From contig JBCBCY010000015.1 in assembly GCA_038530285.1 (NCBI GenBank), positions 34,299 to 98,298 of the forward strand: a stretch of 64,000 bases of DNA, read 5' to 3'. A program made the translations under genes and the position numbers. Of the stretch, positions 8,729-16,114 are shown in pieces. The stretch is from JASJAR01 sp038530285 (GTDB lineage: Bacteria; Pseudomonadota; Alphaproteobacteria; Rhodobacterales; Rhodobacteraceae). How positions within the stretch are numbered: position 1 is the first letter of the stretch; every line of letters starts with the position of its first letter. The notes beneath the pieces are model-generated. The model ran no database searches. It worked only from the letters and a program-made list of their open reading frames with translations, and had not been told where the DNA came from.

Positions 8729-8879
8729 TTCGCCCCCAGCGACCGGCACGGCATAGCGCCTGTCCACATCGCTCAAAGTCTGCTCTGAAGGGGGCGATTT
8801 GTGAAGCACTGAATTGCGAATATCCGGCATGCGCCCTGCGGGCCCTGCGCGTTGCACTGATTTCAGGCGGTGCGGGGGC

Positions 8880-9269
8880 TCAGTCCGCGACAAGCCCGGT
8901 GACGCGTCCGTCTGCGCGTTTGAGTGTGACAAGACCGCCGCGTCTGGCTTCCACTGCAGCCCGGTAGACCCCGCCATCGCGGGTCAAAAAGGCGCCCTTT
9001 CGGTCAAGCGTGAAGCGATATTCTATGCCCGCCCCGGTGCGCCCGGCGGTGACGTCTGTTCTGGCGGGCAGGGCTTCAAACGCGTGGGTCAGACAGTCAA
9101 AGTCTATCTCGCCAAAGCGGATAAGGTTGGCTTTCAGGTGGTCCGCCAGCTTGTCCTCAAACGCGGGCTGAGACAGCACGCGGGTGGCGTCGCGCCCAAA
9201 CGCGAGGCACTCGGCTTGCGCTGCGCTGGCCCACAGCGCCATCAAAAGTGCTAAACCAATGCGTCCCAC
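8880..9269 (-). CDS. Small exported protein of unknown function
   Basis: About 129 residues from a GTG at 9269 that opens a clean Sec signal peptide (hydrophobic ALLMALWASAAQA) and has AGG nine bases upstream; an ATG at 9311 would add a 14-residue polar head without an RBS. The mature part begins ECLAFGRDATRV and has a second Cys in DFDCLTHAF, so one disulfide is possible. It overlaps the predicted 3' tail of the Ala/Ser-repeat gene in another frame on the same strand; I take this protein as the ancestral occupant of that DNA. Confidence 0.65.
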   Translation of the reverse strand: MGRIGLALLMALWASAAQAECLAFGRDATRVLSQPAFEDKLADHLKANLIRFGEIDFDCLTHAFEALPARTDVTAGRTGAGIEYRFTLDRKGAFLTRDGGVYRAAVEARRGGLVTLKRADGRVTGLVAD

Positions 9270-10914
9270 ACAAGGCCTCCAATTGGGCCGATACTCTCGT
9301 GTGTGTAACATGGCTTATGTGTAAGCGGGGCGCAATGTCGGGGCGGGGCGGCTCAGGTAGCCCGCATTGCTCCTCTTTAAGCAAGATTCCCAATAGTCGA
9401 CCAAGAATGATAATTGCCTGCCAGAATCCGATTGTGACGCCTCCAGCAAGCCCTGCTAGTCGTGCTGCTTTCGCGTGTTTTGAGTCGAATAGTTCAGCGA
9501 GCTTTTCGACCCGCGTAGTATCCCTTGCGATTTGCCAAAGACGCGAGATCTGTCTGCGGAAAACGATCGAACGAAGTTCTTTTGCTGACCATTCGATATC
9601 AAGAAGCGACTTTTCTTGCGCTCCGTCGATTATCCTGCCGCGAAGAAGCTCTTCAATATCTTCATGGGTTGTCGCTGCTGCGCTGTCGTCCAGCACTTCA
9701 ATACTGAGTTGAAGTGCGGCCCCAACGATTTCCACACTTTCTAAATCCGGAGCCTCGCTTGGTTTGTCGTACACACGTTCAAGTTCTGCTGCGACTGCGG
9801 GTTCCATGTCGCAAACGGTAGAGACACAGGCTGTCGTGGCTGCCTGCAGCAACCGAAAGGGCTCACTGTCTGGATATTCTCCGGTGTTGATCTGCCGCTC
9901 AATGGATTGCGACACATCCCTTAAATCAAACGCCACACGTTCGGGATCGTCTGAATACTTCTTTACAAGACGCTTTATAATCCGGTGTTCGACCGTGCCC
10001 TCGGTCAGGCCATTATTGCCACCAATCGCGGTAAGGTCGTCCAAAGCATCATCCACGCGCGAAAGATGGAGTTCCAGGCGCTTGGCATTTGATGGGGCGG
10101 AATGGCGTGCCGTATAGAGCAAGCGATCTTCATCGAGCGTCAGGCTTTCGTTGATCTTGCTTTGATCGCGCGCCCAATCCGCCTCAATCTCCGCGATCTT
10201 CTCAGCAACCGCTTCTGGCCCCGCCTCACAGACCTCGTTGTCGATCAGCGCCACCTCGCGCTGCAACTCCCAGGGCAAAGGCTTCCCGTTCAGCATCCCC
10301 TCGTACCAGCGCTGCCAAAACCCCCAGGTCTTTTCGTCCGCATCCCAAAACCCACTCAATACCGCATAGGGCTCTTGAAAAAACGCTGGAATGCCGCCGT
10401 CTGGCCAAAGCGGTTGGGTGAACACCTCAACGCCGTTCTTTTCCAGCGAAAGCGCGTCGACGGATGTGGCGGAGAATGCGGCGGAGGCGGATTTGGCGAA
10501 GAGGTCGGCGGCGGAGCGGGCGGAAAGGTCGGCGGCGGCGGCGGAGTTGGCGGAGAGTGCGGCGGCGGAGGCGGAGTTGCCGGGGTGGTTGGCAGCGGAG
10601 TGGGCGGAGCGAGCGGAGGCTTCGGCGGCGTCGCCGGAGAGTGCGGCGGAGAGGGCGTCGATGGAGCGAGCGGCGGAGTTGGCGGCGGAGCGGGCGTTTT
10701 CTATAACCTCGGGGGTCGATCCCACAGCGGCGACTCCCGAGGTGAGCGTCGCACGAAGGACCCGTAGCGGCAAGGTTTCCATATCACTCTGCGACGCCCG
10801 GCCAATACCCGGCAAGCTGCGCAAGGCTGCCCGCGCAGCAAAGGCAACCACGATCTCGCGCGGTTTGTCCGTCAGCCAGGCCTCAGCACTTTTTCTATCC
10901 GTGATCTCAACCAC
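9157..10914 (-). CDS. Large Ala/Ser-repeat protein with C-terminal membrane helix, unknown function
   Basis: 585 residues from a GTG at 10914 behind GAGGGGTGAG. Order: a compact N-terminal module (SAEAWLTDKPREIVVAFAARAALRSLPG, about 9-36); about 80 residues of Ala/Ser repeats (about 72-150); a Trp-rich block (TWGFWQRWYEGMLNGKPLPW, about 195-215); a long charged helical region; and one membrane segment (about 494-520, TIGFWQAIIILGRLLGILL). The last 60 residues are read through the leader region of the downstream gene and look non-native. GC falls visibly in the 3' half (9340-10150). I recognise no named domain. The gene is divergent from lepA. Confidence 0.65.
   Translation of the reverse strand: MVEITDRKSAEAWLTDKPREIVVAFAARAALRSLPGIGRASQSDMETLPLRVLRATLTSGVAAVGSTPEVIENARSAANSAARSIDALSAALSGDAAEASARSAHSAANHPGNSASAAALSANSAAAADLSARSAADLFAKSASAAFSATSVDALSLEKNGVEVFTQPLWPDGGIPAFFQEPYAVLSGFWDADEKTWGFWQRWYEGMLNGKPLPWELQREVALIDNEVCEAGPEAVAEKIAEIEADWARDQSKINESLTLDEDRLLYTARHSAPSNAKRLELHLSRVDDALDDLTAIGGNNGLTEGTVEHRIIKRLVKKYSDDPERVAFDLRDVSQSIERQINTGEYPDSEPFRLLQAATTACVSTVCDMEPAVAAELERVYDKPSEAPDLESVEIVGAALQLSIEVLDDSAAATTHEDIEELLRGRIIDGAQEKSLLDIEWSAKELRSIVFRRQISRLWQIARDTTRVEKLAELFDSKHAKAARLAGLAGGVTIGFWQAIIILGRLLGILLKEEQCGLPEPPRPDIAPRLHISHVTHTRVSAQLEALCGTHWFSTFDGAVGQRSASRVPRVWARRHPRAVSARV
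10464..10701 (-). repeat. Low-complexity GC-rich tandem repeat coding SAxSAA units
   Basis: About 240 bases dominated by variants of GCGGAG/GGCGGA on the plus strand, which on the minus strand encode irregular SARSAAN-, SANSAAA- and SAKSASA-like units. Purely in-frame, with no stop codon or shift. Such arrays expand and contract by slippage, so length variation between strains is expected. Confidence 0.8.
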
Positions 10915-10960
10915 GTCTCACCCCTCGACAACCCCCTAAAACCGCTCCATATCCCCAATC

Positions 10961-12760
10961 ATGACCGAGCTCTCGCGCATCCGCAACTTCTCCATCGTCG
11001 CCCATATCGACCATGGCAAATCCACCCTGGCAGATCGTCTGATCCAGGGCACCGGCACCGTGGCCGACCGCGATATGAAGGAACAGCTTCTCGACGCGAT
11101 GGATATCGAGCGCGAGCGCGGCATCACCATCAAGGCCAACACGGTGCGCATCGAATACCCAGCTGCCGATGGCCACACCTATATCCTCAACCTGATCGAC
11201 ACGCCCGGCCACGTCGATTTCGCCTATGAGGTTTCGCGCTCCATGCAGGCCGTCGAAGGCTCGCTACTGGTGGTCGACAGCACGCAAGGGGTCGAAGCCC
11301 AGACGCTCGCCAATGTCTATCAAGCCATCGACGCCGACCACGAAATCGTCCCCGTCCTGAACAAGATTGACCTGCCGGCCGCCGACCCAGACCGCGTCGC
11401 CGAGCAGATCGAAGACGTCATCGGCATCGATGCCACTGACGCCGTGCAAATCAGCGCCAAAACCGGCATCGGCATCCCGGACGTGCTGGAAGCCATCGTC
11501 ACCCGGTTGCCCGCGCCCAAAGGTGACGCCGACGCGCCGCTAAAGGCCATGCTGGTCGACAGTTGGTACGACCCCTATCTGGGCGTCGTCGTGTTGATCC
11601 GCGTGATCGACGGGCGCATCAAGAAGGGCGACAAAATCACCATGATGCAGACGGGGGCGAAATACGGCATCGACAAGCTCGCCGTCCTGCGCCCCGAAAT
11701 GCAGGACATCCCCGAACTTGGCCCCGGCGAAATCGGCATCCTCACAGCCTCGATCAAACAGGTCCGCGACACGAAAGTCGGCGACACCATCACCCACGAA
11801 AAGGGCGGCACGTCTGACCCGCTGCCAGGCTTCGCGCCCTCGGTCCCGGTGGTGTTCTGCGGCCTCTTCCCGGTGGACTCAGCCCAATTCGAAGACCTCC
11901 GCGACGCGATCGAGAAACTGGCCCTCAACGATGCCTCCTTCACGTCGGAAATGGAAACCTCCGCCGCGCTGGGCTTCGGCTTCCGCTGCGGGTTCCTGGG
12001 CCTTTTGCACCTCGAAGTGATCCGCGACCGCATCGAACGCGAATACGACATCGACCTGATCACCACCGCGCCCAGCGTGATCTACAACGTCTATATGCGC
12101 GACGGCGCCATGGTCGAGCTTCACAACCCCGCCGATATGCCTGACATGACCCATGTCGAACACCTCGAAGAGCCCCGCATCAAGGCCACCATCATGGTGC
12201 CCGACGAATATCTGGGCGATGTGCTGAAGCTCTGCCAGGACCGCCGGGGGATACAAGAAGACCTCACTTACGCCGGCACCCGCGCGATGGCGGTCTACGA
12301 TCTGCCCCTCAATGAGGTCGTGTTTGACTTCTACGACCGGCTGAAATCCGTGACCAAGGGCTACGCCAGCTTTGACTATCAGATGGTCGGCTACCGGCAG
12401 GACAATCTGGTGAAAATGTCGATCCTGGTGAACGACGAACCCGTCGATGCGCTGTCGATGATGGTCCACCGCGACCGGGCCGAAATGCGCGGCCGCGCCA
12501 TGGTCGAAAAGCTGAAAGACCTGATCCCGCGTCATATGTTCAAAATCCCGATCCAGGCGGCGATTGGCGGGAAGGTGATCGCGCGCGAGACACTATCGGC
12601 TATGCGCAAGGACGTGACCGCGAAATGCTACGGCGGCGATGCGACCCGGAAGAGGAAGCTTCTGGACAAGCAAAAAGCGGGTAAAAAGAAGATGCGCCAG
12701 TTCGGAAAGGTGGATATCCCGCAAGAGGCGTTTATCAATGCGCTTAAGATGGATGGTTGA
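10961..12760 (+). CDS. lepA: Elongation factor 4 (LepA), ribosome back-translocase GTPase
   Basis: 599 residues, full length. G1 AHIDHGKST, G2 RGITI, G3 DTPGHVD and G4 NKID are all in the first 130 residues. The LepA-specific C-terminal domain ends in GKKKMRQFGKVDIPQEAF, with the ETLSAMRKDVTAKCYGGD segment just before it. Binds the ribosome at the membrane or in stress and remodels elongating complexes. The divergent neighbour starts 46 bases away, so both promoters must be packed within that gap or inside the genes. Confidence 0.97.
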   Translation: MTELSRIRNFSIVAHIDHGKSTLADRLIQGTGTVADRDMKEQLLDAMDIERERGITIKANTVRIEYPAADGHTYILNLIDTPGHVDFAYEVSRSMQAVEGSLLVVDSTQGVEAQTLANVYQAIDADHEIVPVLNKIDLPAADPDRVAEQIEDVIGIDATDAVQISAKTGIGIPDVLEAIVTRLPAPKGDADAPLKAMLVDSWYDPYLGVVVLIRVIDGRIKKGDKITMMQTGAKYGIDKLAVLRPEMQDIPELGPGEIGILTASIKQVRDTKVGDTITHEKGGTSDPLPGFAPSVPVVFCGLFPVDSAQFEDLRDAIEKLALNDASFTSEMETSAALGFGFRCGFLGLLHLEVIRDRIEREYDIDLITTAPSVIYNVYMRDGAMVELHNPADMPDMTHVEHLEEPRIKATIMVPDEYLGDVLKLCQDRRGIQEDLTYAGTRAMAVYDLPLNEVVFDFYDRLKSVTKGYASFDYQMVGYRQDNLVKMSILVNDEPVDALSMMVHRDRAEMRGRAMVEKLKDLIPRHMFKIPIQAAIGGKVIARETLSAMRKDVTAKCYGGDATRKRKLLDKQKAGKKKMRQFGKVDIPQEAFINALKMDG

Positions 12761-12808
12761 ACCGGGCTATTGGCGGTGTCATTACTCTTGGCAGGATTGG
12801 CGTAAGGT

Positions 12809-13672
12809 ATGGAAACTTTTTTTGAAGAAGAAGACCGCGCGGTTCCGCCTAAATATCTCTATCACTATACAAACCTAGGCGGCACCATTGGAATTTTGAC
12901 TAGTCGATCAATTTGGGCGACTGATTGCTTGGCCATGAATGATAGTCGCGAAGCAACCGAAGTGCTTCGCGTGCTAGAGCATACAATAGAGAACCAGTTC
13001 TTTCGGATAGGTGTAAAGGATCAAGGTTGGTTTCATTCGCTCGCAATTGAACTCAGAAAGGTGCAAGCGCTGCGAGGTTCATGCATTGTTTCATTCAGCG
13101 AACATAGTGATGACTTGGCGCAATGGCGAGCCTACGGCGGCAATGGCGCTGGAGTTGCTATCGGAATTCTGAATTCTGCACTAAGTGATTTATCAAATAG
13201 GGTTGGTTTTCGCTTAGGCAAAGTCATTTATGACTTCGAGCACCAACGTAGAATATGCTGGCGATTCACTCGTTGGCTCTTCGAGAAATATGGAATCACT
13301 GAGAGAATTGATGAGTTTCCAGCTGCAATGCTTAAGGAAATAGGAGATTTTGTAAATTCAGACGGTCTCCTTATGAAGCACGATTCTTTCAAAAGCGAGG
13401 CGGAATGGAGAATAGTTCGAAACGTGCCTGATTTATATGATGTCGAGTGGGAGTATCGTGCATCGGACAATATGATTGCTCCCTACACTGTCATTCCGGC
13501 CGAACAAGATGTCTTTTGTGAGCAGCCGTTCGGTGGCGACTTGACTTACCAACTCGTCCTAGGTCCAACGTGCCGAAGGAACCCTACCTCATCGTGTTTA
13601 CAAGCGTTGAATAAGAAGATTACGGGACATGGGATTGGCCAGACACTTTCCGCATCGCCCTACATTACCTAG
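12809..13672 (+). CDS. DUF2971-family protein in AT-rich, probably acquired DNA
   Basis: 287 residues. The family hallmarks are present: YHYTNLGGTIGILTSRSIWATDCLAMNDSRE near the N-terminus, then CIVSFSEHSDDLAQWRAYG, and a later FKSEAEWRIVR. The biochemical function of DUF2971 is not established; genes of this family are frequent in genomic islands. Base composition and codon choice are clearly more AT-rich than lepA or doxX on either side (AAT, ATA, TTA codons are common), a sign of transfer. The ATG is followed directly by the domain; no RBS stands out. Confidence 0.8.
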   Translation: METFFEEEDRAVPPKYLYHYTNLGGTIGILTSRSIWATDCLAMNDSREATEVLRVLEHTIENQFFRIGVKDQGWFHSLAIELRKVQALRGSCIVSFSEHSDDLAQWRAYGGNGAGVAIGILNSALSDLSNRVGFRLGKVIYDFEHQRRICWRFTRWLFEKYGITERIDEFPAAMLKEIGDFVNSDGLLMKHDSFKSEAEWRIVRNVPDLYDVEWEYRASDNMIAPYTVIPAEQDVFCEQPFGGDLTYQLVLGPTCRRNPTSSCLQALNKKITGHGIGQTLSASPYIT

Positions 13673-13681
13673 CAAGCGTTG

Positions 13682-13755
13682 GGTGCGTGCTCGCACGCAC
13701 CATCCTTCGTCTCAACCCGCCATCCCCCCCCGAATGGTGCGTGAAATCATGCACC
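13682..13755. repeat. Pair of REP-like hairpins
   Basis: Hairpin 1 is GGTGCGTGC-TC-GCACGCACC, a perfect 9-bp stem (13682-13701). Hairpin 2 is GGTGCGTG-AAAT-CATGCACC (13736-13755), with one mismatch and the same outer bases. The two share the GGTGCGTG/CACC stem and are followed by CCTACG. They lie directly beside a RAYT transposase remnant, the usual partner of REP sequences. Confidence 0.75.
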
Positions 13756-13762
13756 CTACGCC

Positions 13763-13978
13763 TCACAACGCCAAATCCATCCCCGCCCTAAACCGCGTGT
13801 CAAAATGCACCGACGAATACGGCCAATCCACGGCCCGCTCCACGAACCCGTGCTTCACCGGGTTCATCCAACAATACCGCACATGTGCTGCGTAATCCGC
13901 CTCATCCCGGATGTGATGCTCCCAAAATCTGGGCTGCCACAGACCAACTTCACCTTTGCGCCGTAGGGCGGGGTTCAC
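13763..13978 (-). pseudogene. 5'-truncated REP-associated tyrosine transposase (RAYT/Y1 family)
   Basis: Only the C-terminal third remains: GEVGLWQPRFWEHHIRDEAD, then YCWMNPVKHGFVERAVDWPYSS, which are diagnostic of RAYTs. Intact members are about 150-180 residues, with the catalytic HUH and Tyr motifs upstream; here the N-terminal half, including the HUH, is missing and the reading frame starts abruptly at the 3' end of doxX. The adjacent REP-like hairpins indicate it once acted on local repeats. Confidence 0.82.
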
Positions 13979-14319
13979 CCCACGACACCGCCGCCCTTAC
14001 GGCTGATGATCAGCCCGCAGCAGGCCAGCACCACAAATGCCGGGATGGCTTCGGAAATCGGTGTATGCATGATGTGATAATACACAGCCCCCACCATGAT
14101 GATCGCGATGCCGATGGCCGCCAGCATCGATGTCTTGCGCAGCCACAGCCCCACCGCCCCGGCGATCTCACAGACCCCGATGAACAGGGCAAACCACGCC
14201 GGCAGGCCCAGCGCGGCAAAGCTGGCTGTCGCCAGCGGGTTGCCTGTCAGTTTCATCACCCCGCCCGCCAGCATCACCAGCGTGACAATCGCCATTGCGG
14301 CCCAGGTTACATATTTCAT
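13975..14319 (-). CDS. DoxX-like four-helix membrane protein
   Basis: 114 residues with four predicted membrane helices; GGVMKLTGN after helix 1 and ALFIGVCEIAGAVGLWLRKTSMLAAIG are the DoxX-like signature. The exact role of the family varies (quinone- or thiol-linked redox, general membrane function). The ATG at 14319 follows AAGGGATG. Upstream lies the Phd-type gene on the same strand, 81 bases away. Confidence 0.82.
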   Translation of the reverse strand: MKYVTWAAMAIVTLVMLAGGVMKLTGNPLATASFAALGLPAWFALFIGVCEIAGAVGLWLRKTSMLAAIGIAIIMVGAVYYHIMHTPISEAIPAFVVLACCGLIISRKGGGVVG

Positions 14320-14400
14320 CGTGTCATCCCTTTTCGTTTGGGCCAGGCTAGCGCGATTGGTGGACATTGTCCCGCATAAATGCCCGCACATGGGATGTGC

Positions 14401-14799
14401 TTATCGCCATATCTTTCGCCACCATCGCCGCTTGACCGGCGCGGGCCGATCCAGCGCCGAAAGATCAATCGCGATCTCGCCGCCGGGGATCGGCGTCTTG
14501 CCCGCTAGTGCCAGCGCTTCGCGTTCGGCCCGGCGGGTCATCTGTATTTTCAAAATCCCCTCGGCGGCCTCGGCGTTGGTTTTATAGTTTGCCATCCCCC
14601 AGATGTACGCCTCTTTGCGTTTGCCGGTGCGCACATCCTCCATATCCTGGTCGGTCCAGATGCGCTTTAGCTCGGCCATCGACACCACCGCCGCGATGGG
14701 TCGGTCGTGCCGGGTCAGCACGCAATATTCGCGTGGGTTCTGCACCCGGGTGACAATCTCAGACAGGTGCTTTCGGGCGTTAGATGTGGAAATGCGCAT
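14401..14799 (-). CDS. Phd/YefM-type antitoxin-like repressor without an adjacent toxin
   Basis: 132 residues. The N-terminus MRISTSNARKHLSEIVTRV followed by YCVLTRHDRPIAAVVSMAEL is the PhdYeFM DNA-binding fold. It is longer than usual (about 80-90) because of a C-terminal extension with an IPGGEIAIDLS segment and a strongly cationic, Trp-rich end (KRRWWRKIWR). No ParE, Doc or YoeB toxin flanks it; the next gene is doxX. The ATG at 14799 has AAAGG upstream, inside the proximal palindrome, so repressor binding could block initiation directly. Confidence 0.82.
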   Translation of the reverse strand: MRISTSNARKHLSEIVTRVQNPREYCVLTRHDRPIAAVVSMAELKRIWTDQDMEDVRTGKRKEAYIWGMANYKTNAEAAEGILKIQMTRRAEREALALAGKTPIPGGEIAIDLSALDRPAPVKRRWWRKIWR

Positions 14800-14808
14800 G
14801 GGCGGACC

Positions 14809-14859
14809 TTTGTACAAAATGCGAAACAGGGTCCCTGAACCTGCTACAATTTGTACAAA
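14809..14859 (-). promoter_or_regulatory. Palindrome array, likely autoregulatory operator of the Phd-type gene
   Basis: Two exact copies of TTTGTACAAA (14809-14818 and 14850-14859), 41 bases centre to centre, close to four helical turns. Midway is a third palindrome, CAGGGTCCCTG (14827-14837). The array lies immediately upstream of the minus-strand antitoxin-like gene. Paired operators spaced by whole turns are typical of Phd-family autorepression. Confidence 0.7.
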
Positions 14860-14886
14860 ACCTGCCCTAACGGGGCGCGCGGTGGC

Positions 14887-15033
14887 CTAGAACAGCCCGT
14901 CGCCGCCCTGGTCCCGCTCGTTGATTTCGTCAACGGCAATCGCCGCACCGGCGCCCACGACCAATGGGGTCACACAGCCCGATGTCAGGCCGGCAAGACA
15001 AAGCAGAAGAACAGCAAGAGCAGGTCGTTTCAT
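14887..15033 (-). CDS. 48-aa putative lipoprotein
   Basis: A short reading frame with ATG at 15033 behind AAAAGGAA. It encodes Met-Lys-Arg, a hydrophobic core (ALAVLLLCLAGL) and the lipobox TSGC with Cys20, so the predicted mature lipoprotein is only 29 residues: a small hydrophobic GAGAAIAVDEI-like segment and an acidic tail. It is a classic bacterial lipoprotein signal; function unknown. Confidence 0.75.
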   Translation of the reverse strand: MKRPALAVLLLCLAGLTSGCVTPLVVGAGAAIAVDEINERDQGGDGLF

Positions 15034-15249
15034 GGGGGTGTTCCTTTTACAGCCGTGGCCAGTCTAGCGGGGTGATTCCCGCGCGGAAAGCGGTTTACGG
15101 CCGAAACCGACGACATTTCCGTGACAATCCATGCTGCAGCGCCATCCTTCCAGAAGTGCTTTCATGCACTGCATAATTTGTAATCCTCCACAGGAAATCC
15201 CCAATTTAATTCAATAGGTTATCCCCAAGAAATTTTGCGGGAGACCACG

Positions 15250-15635
15250 ATTTTTCTTGGCAACACGGGGCTTTGGTGTGACCTTTGGCCCATCGCAGCG
15301 GTTCATTGAAACGCGGCGGGCGCCAAAGGCCCCTAGGGCCGGACGCGAAGGGGAGGGTGCAAGCCCGAAGCGGAGCGGATGGTCGTGGGCGGAGACAAGA
15401 TCACCCTCGGGTGGGACAGTCGCCGGACACGGGACGACGGCGGGCAGACCGGGGCGGCAACACTCCGGTATGTCGCAGGTCGGGGACGCAAGAAACCGGC
15501 AGGCCGCGGGTGCCAGCGATGGCGCACGTATGTGGCTGAATTTCCTCGGGAATTCGACCAGGAAGACGTCAGGGGCGTCCCCCAGGGATGCATGCGAAGA
15601 CCGCGTCTGAGCACCTGACGTCTTTTTCCTGTTCT
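15250..15635. ncRNA. Candidate structured RNA, family not recognised
   Basis: A gene-free stretch dense in perfect or near-perfect hairpins: GGCCC-CTA-GGGCC (15328-15340), CACCC-TC-GGGTG (15402-15413), CGCCG/CGGCG (15421-15442), CCGGGG/CTCCGG (15449-15468), GAATTTCC-TC-GGGAATTC (15538-15555), and a long stem pairing 15559-15573 with 15614-15631 around a T run. No reading frame shows protein-like composition. I looked for RNase P (GAGGAAAGTC), tmRNA tag, SRP and tRNA signatures and found none. Strand is undecided; the T-run after CCTGACGTC favours plus. Confidence 0.4.
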
Positions 15636-15644
15636 ACGGGTGTT

Positions 15645-15681
15645 TAGAAAAGCGAACGGGGCTTCGCCTAGCAAAGCCCCG
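15645..15681 (-). terminator. Intrinsic terminator, minus strand
   Basis: CGGGGCTT (15657-15664) pairs with AAGCCCCG (15674-15681) around an eight-base loop. On the minus strand the stem is followed by TTCGCTTTTC. No minus-strand gene is recognised directly upstream (15682-15937), so it may close a short untranslated RNA. Confidence 0.6.
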
Positions 15682-15719
15682 CTGTCAGCGTCCGCTGATG
15701 CATGTGCCGCGTCTGCACC

Positions 15720-15736
15720 TGTGGATATGTGGATAA
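15720..15736 (-). promoter_or_regulatory. Two adjacent DnaA-box-like sites
   Basis: TGTGGATAT (15720-15728) runs into TGTGGATAA (15728-15736), whose complement TTATCCACA is the consensus DnaA box; a nearby TTATCCCCA (15219-15227) has one mismatch. Two sites in a GC-rich genome are suggestive only; I do not claim an origin of replication. Otherwise I see no gene between 15690 and 15930. Confidence 0.3.
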
Positions 15737-15937
15737 CTGTGAGCGCTGGAAAGATCAACCATATCTGCCTGCAAATCGGTGCAACACCCCAATATTTGCC
15801 CGTCACCGCCCCGTCAGACGATCGTAGGCGGACCGCTCAACCCGCGCGCGGCGCTCGCCCGGATGCGTTGCAACCCCGCGTGATGCGCCAAGGTGGCGCC
15901 ACATTTGCGGAGTAATCTGCGCGGTGGAGGTAAGCCT

Positions 15938-16114
15938 ATGCAGAAACTTCTGATCGCAGCGCTGGTCGTCGGGGCAGGCTATTTTGTCTGGACCGAATAT
16001 GGCGGCGGGCCAGGCATATCGGCATCGTCGAGTGGCTCTGGCGGCCCGGGGTTTTCAAGTTTCGGGGCGGCCGCCGGCAATGTGGCCGCCGGGGCGAAAG
16101 CGGCGGTGCGTTAG
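15938..16114 (+). CDS. 58-aa small membrane-anchored or exported protein
   Basis: ATG at 15938 behind a textbook GGAGG (15926-15930). The N-terminus (residues 1-20) is one hydrophobic helix ending in FVWTEYGGG; the rest is Gly/Ser/Ala-rich and flexible. It converges on the hydrolase gene, sharing 4 bases. No named family recognised. The RBS and hydrophobic helix are the support for coding. Confidence 0.62.
   Translation: MQKLLIAALVVGAGYFVWTEYGGGPGISASSSGSGGPGFSSFGAAAGNVAAGAKAAVR

Noticed and set aside
10102..10767. Glycine-rich plus-strand frame opposite the Ala/Ser repeats
   Set aside because: It is simply the complement of the repeat array; composition follows the repeat, not a protein fold.
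11879..12535. Antisense frame in lepA
   Set aside because: His/Val-rich reverse reading of a conserved GTPase gene.
15257..15610. Plus-strand frames over the hairpin-rich region as protein genes
   Set aside because: Arg/Gly/Ser-rich, no RBS, no domain; sequence behaves like RNA gene or noise.
15250..15635. RNase P RNA or tmRNA at this site
   Set aside because: The invariant GAGGAAAGTC/ACAGAA strands of RNase P and any tag-peptide or acceptor T-arm of tmRNA are absent on both strands.
15180..15740. Chromosome replication origin
   Set aside because: Only one consensus and two near-consensus DnaA boxes; no dnaA, hemE or parAB nearby.
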